A DNA stretch of 38,951 nt from an uncultured Alphaproteobacteria bacterium (GTDB taxonomy: Bacteria > Pseudomonadota > Alphaproteobacteria > HIMB59 > GCA-002718135). Shown here piece after piece: positions 23,416-32,256 of the stretch; within the stretch, counting starts at the first letter, position 1, and each line of letters opens with the position of its first letter. The position numbers and the translations under genes are program-made. The notes below the pieces were generated by a model that was given only the letters and a program-made list of their open reading frames with translations, did no database searches and had not been told where the DNA came from. The stretch covers positions 1 to 38,951 of the forward strand of contig CACIED010000010.1 in NCBI GenBank assembly GCA_902585605.1, written 5' to 3'.

Positions 23416-23799
23416 ATGATCAGATTAAGCATATTATTTATATCAATTTTTTCTTTAATTTATGGAATATATTTTTTATTTTTTCCATATAGTTTTGTCA
23501 ATTTAACTGCTGCTGAAAGCACCAATATAGCATGGCTTAGAAATCTTGGTGGAGCAATAACTGGTCTTTTATTTATTGGTCTTTTAATAGTCTACTTGAA
23601 TACAAAAGGTTCAATTAGATTACTAAATGTTATCATAATTACATCCATAATACAGACTTCAGCTCTAATATATTCAAGAATAGTAAATGAATTTTCAGCA
23701 AATAATTTAATAATCATTGATATAACTATATACGCGGCAATAGTAGTTACTATTTATTTATTATTCATTTCAATGAGATTTAAAAATCTATTTATTTAA
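23416..23799 (+). CDS. Four-helix membrane protein of unknown function
   Basis: The 127-residue protein has four predicted transmembrane helices. The sequence AAESTNIAWLRNLGGAITGLLFIGLL and the overall layout resemble small integral membrane proteins of the DUF4345 type, an assignment I consider weak. No catalytic residues stand out. It is a single gene between two minus-strand units, and its 3' end overlaps the VTT-domain gene by 8 nt. The 68 nt upstream hold no recognisable regulatory element apart from A/T-rich DNA. Confidence 0.6.
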   Translation: MIRLSILFISIFSLIYGIYFLFFPYSFVNLTAAESTNIAWLRNLGGAITGLLFIGLLIVYLNTKGSIRLLNVIIITSIIQTSALIYSRIVNEFSANNLIIIDITIYAAIVVTIYLLFISMRFKNLFI

Positions 23800-24385
23800 A
23801 TTTTAAAAAAATTCTAAGTAATAAAAAAATAATTAAAATTATAAATATTAAAATTAATTCAAATGATAAAATATTTCTAAGTTGAAATTCTTTAACTTCA
23901 ATAAGATCAGAAAATTGATTACCAATAAATGAAAAAAAAAGAAAATAAGGAGAGAAACCAATAAAGGATGAAAATATAAATTTAGTTTTAGAAATTTTTA
24001 ATGTTGATAAAAATAAATTTTGAACAAATAATGGTACCCCAAAAATTAGCCGTAATAATACTAAGTATTCAAAAGATGATCTTTTAATAATCTTATTTAG
24101 TTTATCACTAAATTTTTCAATTTTTTTATTAAAATATTTTTTAAATATATTTTTAAAAAAAAGAAAAAAACATAAACTTCCTAAAACTATAGTTGTTATA
24201 TTAATTATAAAACCTGTAATAAATCCAAAAAAGAAACTTGATGCAAGTATAATTATTAAACTACCAGGTAGAGAAAAAGTAAAAAACAAAAATGAAAATA
24301 AAAAATATAAAATTAAAGATAATTCTAAATTATTTTTAATTAATAAATCAAATTGGAGTAAAAAATTAAAAATAACATCAATCAT
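23792..24385 (-). CDS. VTT-domain (TVP38/TMEM64, DedA-like) membrane protein
   Basis: The 197-residue protein has about five hydrophobic segments and the SNARE-associated/VTT features: FTFSLPGSLIIILASSFFFGFITG near 36-60, then a positively charged loop, and LRLIFGVPLFVQN and KFIFSSFIGFSPYFLF (the family's F/R-x-x-P-x-x-P-F-region). Members are thought to move or scramble lipids at the inner membrane. The conserved Arg in LRLIFGVPLF and a following Pro are visible. The ATG overlaps the upstream ABC-2 permease by 4 nt. Confidence 0.8.
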   Translation of the reverse strand: MIDVIFNFLLQFDLLIKNNLELSLILYFLFSFLFFTFSLPGSLIIILASSFFFGFITGFIINITTIVLGSLCFFLFFKNIFKKYFNKKIEKFSDKLNKIIKRSSFEYLVLLRLIFGVPLFVQNLFLSTLKISKTKFIFSSFIGFSPYFLFFSFIGNQFSDLIEVKEFQLRNILSFELILIFIILIIFLLLRIFLKFK

Positions 24386-25143
24386 TTAATAATTTTATAA
24401 CCTCTAAAAAAAATAAATGATGTAATAATCAATGTGGTTAAAATAAAAAATAATATAAAGATATTTTCTAAGAAATTAAATGAAAATTCATCATTAAATG
24501 AGTTTCTAAAGAAGCTTACAACATAATAATAAGGATTATATAGAAGTATAGCTTTAAAATTATCAGGAAGATAATTAATTGAAAAAAAGGTTCCTGATAA
24601 AAAATTTATAGGCGCAACAAAAAAACTTGAAAATGTACTTTGTGAATCCCAAGAATTAAAAATTATTCCTACAAAACATCCTAGACATGAGAAAAATATT
24701 ATTACTAAAAATAGGTAATAAAAAAAATAAATAAAATTATAAATTTCAATATCTATTAAAAAAGTAAATATTAAATAATTAAATAATGCTAAAATAACTC
24801 CAATAATAAGAGATGTTAATATTAAAGATATTAATATTTCAATCCTATAAATAGGTGCCATTAACCAATCATCTAAGGAACCAATTTGCTTCATATGAAT
24901 TAAAGTAGCTGATGAATTATCGTAACTTTCCTGTGCGATAATCATAATAATCAAACCAGGAGCAATAAATTCAACGAAAGATCCTGAATCTATAGAGAGT
25001 GAATAATAATTCTCTACAGTCAGAAATACTAAAATAAATAATAGATTTGTAGTAAGAGGAGCTAATAGTGAATAATGATATTCATGAAAAAATTCTCTAA
25101 GTCTTGAAGCAACAATTGTGTAAATTGCACTTAAGTTAAACAT
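24382..25143 (-). CDS. ABC-2 type transport permease
   Basis: The 253-residue protein has six hydrophobic segments. It carries the ABC-2 pattern: FVEFIAPGLIIMIIAQESYDN, a coupling-helix region SLDDWLMAPIYRIEI, and the C-terminal FLSGTFFSINYLPD followed by NPYYYVVSFFRNS. Such permeases export polysaccharides, lipids or drugs with a separate ATPase subunit. No ATP-binding gene is next to it. Its upstream neighbour is an unrelated M20 amidohydrolase 15 nt away, so the ATPase must be encoded elsewhere. Substrate is unknown. Confidence 0.85.
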   Translation of the reverse strand: MFNLSAIYTIVASRLREFFHEYHYSLLAPLTTNLLFILVFLTVENYYSLSIDSGSFVEFIAPGLIIMIIAQESYDNSSATLIHMKQIGSLDDWLMAPIYRIEILISLILTSLIIGVILALFNYLIFTFLIDIEIYNFIYFFYYLFLVIIFFSCLGCFVGIIFNSWDSQSTFSSFFVAPINFLSGTFFSINYLPDNFKAILLYNPYYYVVSFFRNSFNDEFSFNFLENIFILFFILTTLIITSFIFFRGYKIIK

Positions 25144-25158
25144 TAAAATTTTTGTTTT

Positions 25159-26337
25159 TTATTGTGAAAAATATTTCTTAACTAAATCTACCCAGAAGTT
25201 CACACCAATAGGTAGTAATTTATCATTAAAATCATACTTAGTTGTATGAAGACTTGCTGTATGATCTTCATCTCCCTGACCTATAAATAAATATGAACCA
25301 GGTTTTTCTTCTAATAAATAAGAAAAATCCTCACCACCCATACAAGGATCTATATCAGTTTGTACATTATCTTCGCCGACAAGGTTTTTTGCAACTTGAG
25401 ATGCAAAGATTGATTCTTTTTTAGAATTGTAAGTTGGGGGATATTTGTTAGTTAAATCAAATTTAATTTTTACATCTGCCCCGTGAGCCTTTGCTATACC
25501 TTCTGTTATTTCATTAATTCTTTTTTCAACATAAGATCTTGTCTCTTTTTTAAACGTTCTAATAGTACCTCCAAAAGTAGCCTCATTACTTATTACATTA
25601 TGAGCGCTACCTGCATTAATTTTAGTTATACTGACTAACGCCTTATCTACAGGATCGATTGATCTACTCACTATTGTTTGTATTGAATTAATTATTTGAC
25701 TGGCAATAACAATAGGATCTATGGTTAAATGAGGCATAGCAGCATGACCTCCTTTACCTATTACAGTTATGTCAAACTCATCAACAGCCGCCATCATGGG
25801 TCCATTGTTTACTCCAAAAGTTCCTAGTGGTGTTTCTGGCCAGTTATGAAGAGCATAAACTTCGTCTATCTTGAAATCTTTAAACATTCCATCCTCAATC
25901 ATTTTTTTACCACCAGCAAAACCCTCCTCACCAGGTTGAAAAATAAAATAAACTTTTCCATTAAAATTTTTGTATTCACTTAAATATTTAGCAGCTCCAA
26001 GCAACATTGTAGTATGGCCATCATGACCACAACCATGCATCATCCCTGCTTTAGTTGATTTGTGTTCAAAATCATTTTTTTCAGTCATCGGCAGGGCATC
26101 AAAATCAGCGCGCAATCCTATAGTTCTGTCACTATTATTATTGTCACTTTCAACCCAAGCAACAATACCCGTGCCTGCATATCCTTCTTTAAAATCAATA
26201 TTAAATTCTTTTAGTTTATTTTTAATATATTTAGATGTTTCATATTCTTGAAGACCAATTTCAGGAATTCTATGAAGATCTTGACGCCACTCTTTCATCT
26301 GATCTTGCATTTGATTTATACTATTTAATATTGGCAT
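25159..26337 (-). CDS. M20D-family amidohydrolase (N-acyl-amino-acid hydrolase type)
   Basis: The 392-residue protein has the M20 metal site. LRADFDALPM supplies an Asp, HGCGHDGHTTMLLGAA supplies Cys and His ligands, FQPGEEGFAGG provides catalytic Glu, and MGGEDFSYL lies near the C-terminus. A lid domain (HAAMPHLTIDP) separates the two halves. The M20D branch hydrolyses N-acyl or N-indoleacetyl amino acids and hippurate to free amino acid. The actual substrate is unknown. Its ATG overlaps the stop of the SLT-like lipoprotein by 1 nt. Confidence 0.9.
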   Translation of the reverse strand: MPILNSINQMQDQMKEWRQDLHRIPEIGLQEYETSKYIKNKLKEFNIDFKEGYAGTGIVAWVESDNNNSDRTIGLRADFDALPMTEKNDFEHKSTKAGMMHGCGHDGHTTMLLGAAKYLSEYKNFNGKVYFIFQPGEEGFAGGKKMIEDGMFKDFKIDEVYALHNWPETPLGTFGVNNGPMMAAVDEFDITVIGKGGHAAMPHLTIDPIVIASQIINSIQTIVSRSIDPVDKALVSITKINAGSAHNVISNEATFGGTIRTFKKETRSYVEKRINEITEGIAKAHGADVKIKFDLTNKYPPTYNSKKESIFASQVAKNLVGEDNVQTDIDPCMGGEDFSYLLEEKPGSYLFIGQGDEDHTASLHTTKYDFNDKLLPIGVNFWVDLVKKYFSQ

Positions 26338-26951
26338 TATAGTATTCCAAAGAAACCTTTTTTATTAAGTTTTTCTTCACATTGTTTTAGTTGTTTATTA
26401 AACATCTTAGTATTTCTTTCTACATTTTTAGCAACATCAATCAACCAATGTTTACTTTTAAATGTCTCTTTAGACCATCCATTTTGACCCTCATGGTATG
26501 CCAAATATTGATTATAGTAATCATTTTTTGAAATTCCAATCATATTTTCTGACTGTGTAGTGTACCAACCAATAAAATCTGTTACATCTTTAAAATTCGC
26601 CCTTGACGCATTTTGATTTCCAGTTTTATTCTTATACCAATCCCAAGTAGGATTTGTTATTTGCGCATATCCAAAAGCAGTTGATGGTCTAGAAGTTGGA
26701 ATTAAACCTAGAAATTTTTTTCTTTTCGGTTTTGCAAATTGGGTAAAAGATGATTCTTGTTTAATAACTGCTAATTGGAATGCTATTGGGGTATTCCATT
26801 TGTCGTGAGAATTTTTTGTTGCTTTATACCAGCTTTTCTTTTCATCAAAAATTATGCAGCTATCTGCAGTATTTGTTAACTGATTTGAGGTACATGCATA
26901 TAAAAATAACAATGTAATGCACAATAATTTTAAAAAATTATCAAATTTCAT
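26337..26951 (-). CDS. Lipoprotein with lytic-transglycosylase-like (SLT) domain
   Basis: The 204-residue product has a lipoprotein signal peptide with a lipobox ending at Cys20 (LLFLYAC). The mature part holds AVIKQESSF, where Glu matches the catalytic Glu of SLT-type lytic transglycosylases, then STAFGYAQITNPTWDWY (the GxxQ motif) and YHEGQNGW. It probably cleaves or remodels peptidoglycan from the outer membrane's inner face. I start at the Met at 26951, because the Met six codons earlier adds nothing to the signal. The last residues are basic and polar. Confidence 0.82.
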   Translation of the reverse strand: MKFDNFLKLLCITLLFLYACTSNQLTNTADSCIIFDEKKSWYKATKNSHDKWNTPIAFQLAVIKQESSFTQFAKPKRKKFLGLIPTSRPSTAFGYAQITNPTWDWYKNKTGNQNASRANFKDVTDFIGWYTTQSENMIGISKNDYYNQYLAYHEGQNGWSKETFKSKHWLIDVAKNVERNTKMFNKQLKQCEEKLNKKGFFGIL

Positions 26952-27052
26952 TATGAACCTAAATATCATAACTTTTACTTATATAGTCTTAAATGTGGCA
27001 AAAAATTATTGCTTACTATTGAATTATAGATATGAATGCTTAAATTTCAAAA

Positions 27053-28912
27053 ATGGCAGAAAAAACTAAAGAAAATTTAACATTTCAAGCTGAAGTAAGT
27101 AAGCTTTTAGATCTTGTTGCTAATTCTCTTTATAGTGAAAGGGAAATATTTCTAAGAGAACTAATATCTAATTCAGCTGATGCCTGTGAAAAATTAAGAT
27201 ATCAATCACTCTCCAAAAAAAATCTTTTGAAAGATGAAAAGGATTTAAAAATTAATATCAGAGTTTCAAAAAAGAAAAAAATTATTGAAATTGAAGATAA
27301 TGGTATTGGAATGTCAAAAAATGAACTTATTGATAATTTAGGAACTATAGCGAGATCAGGAACTAGTAAATTTATTGAAGCAATGAAAAATAAAAAGGGC
27401 AACGATATTTCTGCAATTGGACAGTTTGGTGTTGGTTTTTATTCCTCATATATGGTTGCAGATAATGTTGAAGTGCTTTCTAAAGATGCTGAAAATGAAG
27501 AAACAAATCTTTGGTCATCTAATGGAAAAGAAAATTATACCATAGAAGAAGCAAAAAAAGATAAAAGAGGTACTTGCATAACATTAAAAATAAAGAAGGA
27601 TGCTGATGAATTTTTAGATTCATTTCGATTAAGATCAATTATTACTAAATACTCGAATTATATTCCTTTTCCAATTTATCTTAAAGATCTTGATGACAAA
27701 GAAAAAGAAGAAAAAATAAATGAAGGTAGTCCATTATGGCTAAAAGATAAAAGAGATATAAAAGAGGAAGACTATAAACAATTTTATAATAATATTTCAT
27801 TTAACTTTGATGATCCCTTAAAAACTATTCACTATAATGCTGAGGGTGTTATTAGTTATAAGGCTTTACTTTATTTTCCTACAAATCAACCAATGGATTT
27901 ATTCAATGCTGATAGGAAAAATAAAATAAAATTATATGTTCAAAAAGTTTTTATTACTGATGATTGTGAAGACATAATTCCTAATTGGTTACGTTTTATT
28001 CCAGGAGTAGTAGACTCGCAAGATATTTCTCTGAATATAAGCAGAGAAATGCTTCAAAACAATCCTATTATTACAAAAATAAAAAAAGGTATTACAAATA
28101 AAATTCTAAGTGAAATTGATAGTTTAGCTAAGAAAGAAAAGGATAAATTTGAGACATTTTGGAATAATTTTGGTCCTGTGCTTAAAGAAGGTCTATACGA
28201 ACATAATGATCATCATGAAAAAATCCTACCGCTATTAAGGTTTGAAAATTCTTTAAATGATAAAAAAATATCTCTTGAAGAGTACACTAAATTAATGGCT
28301 AAAGATCAAAAAGAAATTTATTACTTTGCTAATACTGATAAGGATCATATTAAAAACTCCCCTCAATTAGAAGTTTTCACTGATAAAAAGATACCAGTTT
28401 TGTTTATGGTTGATGCAGTAGATGAGTTTTGGATACAAAATGTAAATAAATTCAAAGATTTAGAATTTAAATCAATAACCAAAGGTAAGGTTGATGTTTC
28501 AAAAGTTGGTGAAAAATCAAATAAGAAAAATGAAAATAAAAAAGAAATAGATAGTAAAATCAATGATTTAATTAACATACTTAAAACAGAGCTAAAAGAG
28601 ACAATATCTGATGTAATTGTATCTGAGAGATTAACCAAAAGCCCAATTCTGCTTGTTGCTGAAGAAGCTGGCATGGATATAAATATGGAAAAACTGATGA
28701 AAATGCATAATCAAAAAACTCCTGTTTCAAAAAAGATACTTGAAATTAATCCAAACCATCCCATGATTGTAAATTTATCTCAAAATTTAACAAAAATTGA
28801 CCATAAAAAAGCTTCAAATTTAATTTTAGATCAAGCTAATATATTAGATGGTAACATTCTCTCAAATCCATCCGCTTACTTAGAAAATTTAACTGAAATT
28901 TTTATTAAGTAA
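27053..28912 (+). CDS. htpG: Molecular chaperone HtpG (Hsp90)
   Basis: The 619-residue protein has all the HtpG hallmarks. The N-terminal GHKL ATPase includes NSADACEKLRY, DNGIGMSKNELIDNLGTIARSGT and GQFGVGFYSSYMV. The middle domain includes FIPGVVDSQDISLNISREMLQ with the catalytic Arg, and a C-terminal dimerisation domain ends the protein. The length is close to the usual 620-630 residues. It folds client proteins in the cytoplasm with ATP. The 100-nt spacer upstream shows no sigma-32-type promoter. A TATAGA at 27025-27030 could be a vegetative -10 box. Confidence 0.97.
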   Translation: MAEKTKENLTFQAEVSKLLDLVANSLYSEREIFLRELISNSADACEKLRYQSLSKKNLLKDEKDLKINIRVSKKKKIIEIEDNGIGMSKNELIDNLGTIARSGTSKFIEAMKNKKGNDISAIGQFGVGFYSSYMVADNVEVLSKDAENEETNLWSSNGKENYTIEEAKKDKRGTCITLKIKKDADEFLDSFRLRSIITKYSNYIPFPIYLKDLDDKEKEEKINEGSPLWLKDKRDIKEEDYKQFYNNISFNFDDPLKTIHYNAEGVISYKALLYFPTNQPMDLFNADRKNKIKLYVQKVFITDDCEDIIPNWLRFIPGVVDSQDISLNISREMLQNNPIITKIKKGITNKILSEIDSLAKKEKDKFETFWNNFGPVLKEGLYEHNDHHEKILPLLRFENSLNDKKISLEEYTKLMAKDQKEIYYFANTDKDHIKNSPQLEVFTDKKIPVLFMVDAVDEFWIQNVNKFKDLEFKSITKGKVDVSKVGEKSNKKNENKKEIDSKINDLINILKTELKETISDVIVSERLTKSPILLVAEEAGMDINMEKLMKMHNQKTPVSKKILEINPNHPMIVNLSQNLTKIDHKKASNLILDQANILDGNILSNPSAYLENLTEIFIK

Positions 28913-29843
28913 CTGAATTTATAATTTTATTATTATTAAAAAATTCAACAAACTGATTAGCAACCATTTCTGCTACAACTATTTGTGCTTCATCAGTAGA
29001 AGCAGCAATATGTGGAGTTAAAATTATATTATCTAAATTATAAAACCCACTTTCTTCTAAAGGCTCATTTTTAAAAACATCTAATGCAGCGCCTTTAATT
29101 TCTTTTTTTTCAAGAGCATTTTTAAGATCATCTTCATCAACTAAGTTACCTCTAGCGGTATTGATAATTATGCAATTTTTTTTCATTAGTGATAGATGAT
29201 TTTTATTCATAATCGGATTACCATCTTTATTGGGTTTACAGTGAAATGAAATAATATCTGAATCTTTAATAATCTCATCGATAGAACAAGCATTATAATC
29301 AGGATAGCTATCCTTAATTGTTTCAAAGTATGAAGAAAATATTGAAACGTGCATTCCCAGTAAATTAGATATTTCTGCAACTCTTTTGCCAACATTACCA
29401 AAACCTACAATACCAATTTTCTTACCTTTAATTTCATTTCCCTTTAATTTCTTTTTTTCCCAAAGACCCTTATGAGTTGTTTCATTTGCAACAGTAATTT
29501 TTCTTTGTAATGCAAAAATTAAACTAATTGTATGTTCTGCTGTAGAATTTGTATTGCCTCCAGGAGTATTCATTACAATAATATTTTTATTTTTAGCAGC
29601 TTCCACATCAACATTATCAACTCCTGCTCCTGCTCTACCTATAATTTTTAAATTAGAAATAGAATCAATTAAATCTTTTCGCACTTTAGTTGCAGAACGA
29701 ATGATTAAACCATCATAATTATCAATTATTTTTTTTAATTCTTCAGGAGATAAATTTGTTTTTGTATCAACTGAAATATTATTATTTATTAAAATTTCTG
29801 ATGCTATATTATCTAGTGAATCTGAAATTAGTACTCTAGGCAT
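28905..29843 (-). CDS. serA: D-3-phosphoglycerate dehydrogenase, short form
   Basis: The 312-residue D-2-hydroxyacid dehydrogenase has the NAD-binding GIVGFGNVGKRVA, the substrate-binding SATKVR and GRAGAGVDNVD, catalytic Arg in NTARGNLVDE, Glu in FKNEPLEE, and the catalytic His in LTPHIAAST. It lacks the ACT regulatory and ASB domains of longer SerA, so feedback control by serine is not expected. The first step of serine synthesis is assigned from pairing with SerC, which overlaps by 8 nt. I start at the Met at 29843 (MPRVLIS). The 3' end overlaps htpG's convergent stop by 8 nt. Confidence 0.9.
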   Translation of the reverse strand: MPRVLISDSLDNIASEILINNNISVDTKTNLSPEELKKIIDNYDGLIIRSATKVRKDLIDSISNLKIIGRAGAGVDNVDVEAAKNKNIIVMNTPGGNTNSTAEHTISLIFALQRKITVANETTHKGLWEKKKLKGNEIKGKKIGIVGFGNVGKRVAEISNLLGMHVSIFSSYFETIKDSYPDYNACSIDEIIKDSDIISFHCKPNKDGNPIMNKNHLSLMKKNCIIINTARGNLVDEDDLKNALEKKEIKGAALDVFKNEPLEESGFYNLDNIILTPHIAASTDEAQIVVAEMVANQFVEFFNNNKIINSVT

Positions 29844-30999
29844 GTTTTGATTTAATTTCTGAATAAGCCCAATCAATCCAAGGTAAAACTAATTCTACAT
29901 CTGAAGTTTGAACTGTTCCTCCAGCCCATATTCTAAAAGAGGGTGGTGCTTTTGGATATCCATTACAATCAAATCCAACATTATTTTCAGAAAGTAACTT
30001 GCAAATATCCGCCATTACAGCTCTTTGACCACTTTCATCTTTACTAGTAAACCAATCTTCAATAATTTTAAAAGTTATACCAGTATTTGAAATATAATTT
30101 TCATCTTCAATTTCAGATAAAAAGGTAACCCAATCTCTCTCATTAATCCATTCTCGTATTTTTTGTAAAGAATTCTGAGATTTGGTGATTAATGAATTTA
30201 ATCCTCCTTGAGAAGAGACCCAATTTAATGAGTCAATAATATCTTCAACACATATCATTGACGGTGTATTAATTGTGTTTCCTTCAAAAATACCTTTTAT
30301 CAATTTTTGGTTTTCAGCTAATCTAAATAATTTGGGCACTGGCCAACTAGGTGTGAAACTTTCTAATCTTTCAACAACACGTGGAGAAATTGCTATCATT
30401 CCATGAGCGGCCTCTCCTCCAAGTATTTTTTGCCAAGACCAGGTTATAACATCACATTTATTATAATCTATAGGCATACCAAAGATTGCTGAAGTAGCAT
30501 CACATATGGTTAGGCCTTTTCTGTCATCAGGTATCCAATCTCCATTAGGAACTTTGACCCCAGATGTTGTTCCATTCCAAGTAAAAATAACATCATTATC
30601 AAAATTGACTTTGCTAAGGTCAGGTAGTTTACCATAATCTTCTTCATGAATATTTAAATTATCTAATTTTAATTCGCTGATTGCATCGATTACCCAATCT
30701 TTACCAAAATTTTCCCATGCAAGAATATCGACTCCCGTTTTACCTAATAGGCACCACATAGCGGCTTCTAAGGCACCAGTATTTGATCCAGGCATGATAC
30801 CCAATAAATAATCATCAGGTAATTTAAGAATATCTTTAGATTTATCTATTGCTTCTTTTAATCTTGCTTTACATTCAACAGATCTGTGAGATCTACCAGT
30901 TAAAGCATTACTCAAAACAGATATATCCCAGCCTGGTCTTTTTGAAGTTGGTCCACTTGAAAAATTTGGATTGTTAGGTTTAGTATTAGGTTTATTCAT
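29836..30999 (-). CDS. serC: Phosphoserine aminotransferase
   Basis: The 387-residue protein matches the alphaproteobacterial type of SerC. It has NFSSGPTSKRPGWD, GRSHR at about 35-39, GIMPGSNTGALE, FTWNGTTSGVKVPNG, ICDATSA and the PLP Lys191 in WSWQKILGGEAAHG. It converts 3-phosphohydroxypyruvate and glutamate to phosphoserine and 2-oxoglutarate. It overlaps the DUF1015 gene upstream by 4 nt and serA downstream by 8 nt, so the three are translationally coupled. The call is secure. Confidence 0.95.
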   Translation of the reverse strand: MNKPNTKPNNPNFSSGPTSKRPGWDISVLSNALTGRSHRSVECKARLKEAIDKSKDILKLPDDYLLGIMPGSNTGALEAAMWCLLGKTGVDILAWENFGKDWVIDAISELKLDNLNIHEEDYGKLPDLSKVNFDNDVIFTWNGTTSGVKVPNGDWIPDDRKGLTICDATSAIFGMPIDYNKCDVITWSWQKILGGEAAHGMIAISPRVVERLESFTPSWPVPKLFRLAENQKLIKGIFEGNTINTPSMICVEDIIDSLNWVSSQGGLNSLITKSQNSLQKIREWINERDWVTFLSEIEDENYISNTGITFKIIEDWFTSKDESGQRAVMADICKLLSENNVGFDCNGYPKAPPSFRIWAGGTVQTSDVELVLPWIDWAYSEIKSKHA

Positions 31000-32210
31000 A
31001 CATTTTTTTCAAACTCATAAACTACTAAGCCATCTAAAGGTTTTGGATCAAACCAAGTTGATTTAGGGGGCATAGTCAAATTTTTATTCGCGACTGTAAT
31101 AACATCACTTATTGAAGATGGGAAGATAGAAAATGCCACACTGTCATTATTTTCATTAACTTTTTTTTCTAAAGCTTCCAAACCATGACATCCGGCAATA
31201 AATCTTATTCTTTCATCATTATTAACATCAGATATATTTAAATGTTTTTTGAAAATAAAATTATTTAAAATATTAATATCTAGCGTATCAACAAAATTAT
31301 CAGTTTTTAATTCAGTCTTAAAATGTAATGAATACCACTTTTTTTCATGATACATTCCAAATTGTTTATTAGATTTAGGTTTGAAAGGGTTTTTTTCTTT
31401 TTTTATTTCAAAGTTTTCAGAAAGAATGTCTAAAAAATTTTCTTCACTCAAACCATTTAAATCTTTAACAACTCTATTATAATCAAATATTTTAGCCTCA
31501 TCACTTGGAAACGCCGCTATCATAAAATCTTCTTGTAAAATATTTTTATTATAATTTAATTCACCAATAATTTTCATTGCACCCATTCTATGATGTCCAT
31601 CAGCAATATAAAAATTATCTACCTCATTTATAAATAAAGAAGATAGCTTTTTGATGAAAGATTCATCAGAGACACACCAAAGTTTATGAATAGATTTATC
31701 AAAACTTTCAAAATCATAATCTGGAGTATTTGATATTATAGAGGATAATAAATCTTTTATCTTATTGTTTTTTTTATATACCACATAAATAGGACCAATT
31801 TGTGTTTTTATATTTAACATTTGCTCTGCTCTTTCTCTCATCCTTGTTTCATAAATTTTTTCATGTGCTTTAATTTTTTCATCTACGAAATCTGATATTT
31901 TAGAAAGAGATAAAAAACCTAGTTGAGTATGGCCTTTAAATTCAATTTGATAAATGTAATAAAATAATTCTTTATCTTTTTTAATTACGTCATTTTCTTT
32001 CATTTCATTAAAATGTGATTTAGCTTCTAAGAGAGTATCTACTTCTTTTAATTGACCAACAGGATTCAAAATTTTTAAATAATTCCAATAATTATTTTTT
32101 TTAAATATTTCTATATTTTCAATACTTAAATGATCAGTAGAGGGAGCAATTAAATTTTTTGCATCTTCGTTGTAAGGACGTGTTCCTTTAAAAGGTTTAA
32201 TTTCAACCAT
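30996..32210 (-). CDS. DUF1015-family protein linked to serine biosynthesis
   Basis: The 404-residue protein belongs to DUF1015. It shows the N-terminal PFKGTRPYNEDAKNLIAPS, and the central FYIADGHHRMGAMK motif with paired His residues likely to be catalytic or metal-binding, and a C-terminal WFDPKPLDGLVVYEF. I know of no settled biochemical role. DUF1015 genes often sit next to serA and serC, as here (4-nt overlap with serC), so a function in serine metabolism is a reasonable inference. No gene for phosphoserine phosphatase SerB is visible in the window. A replacement phosphatase role is conceivable but untested. Confidence 0.82.
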   Translation of the reverse strand: MVEIKPFKGTRPYNEDAKNLIAPSTDHLSIENIEIFKKNNYWNYLKILNPVGQLKEVDTLLEAKSHFNEMKENDVIKKDKELFYYIYQIEFKGHTQLGFLSLSKISDFVDEKIKAHEKIYETRMRERAEQMLNIKTQIGPIYVVYKKNNKIKDLLSSIISNTPDYDFESFDKSIHKLWCVSDESFIKKLSSLFINEVDNFYIADGHHRMGAMKIIGELNYNKNILQEDFMIAAFPSDEAKIFDYNRVVKDLNGLSEENFLDILSENFEIKKEKNPFKPKSNKQFGMYHEKKWYSLHFKTELKTDNFVDTLDINILNNFIFKKHLNISDVNNDERIRFIAGCHGLEALEKKVNENNDSVAFSIFPSSISDVITVANKNLTMPPKSTWFDPKPLDGLVVYEFEKNV

Positions 32211-32256
32211 AATAAAGAAACACCTTTAATTAAATAAAAAAAAATTTAAACTTAAA

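Noticed and set aside
26952..27052. A sigma-32 heat-shock promoter before htpG.
   Set aside because: Neither a CTTGAAA-type -35 nor a CCCCAT-type -10 sequence is present in the spacer.
28363..28674. A 103-codon open frame opposite htpG.
   Set aside because: It is antisense to a highly conserved coding region and its Ser/Leu-rich sequence is what the reverse complement of such codons gives.
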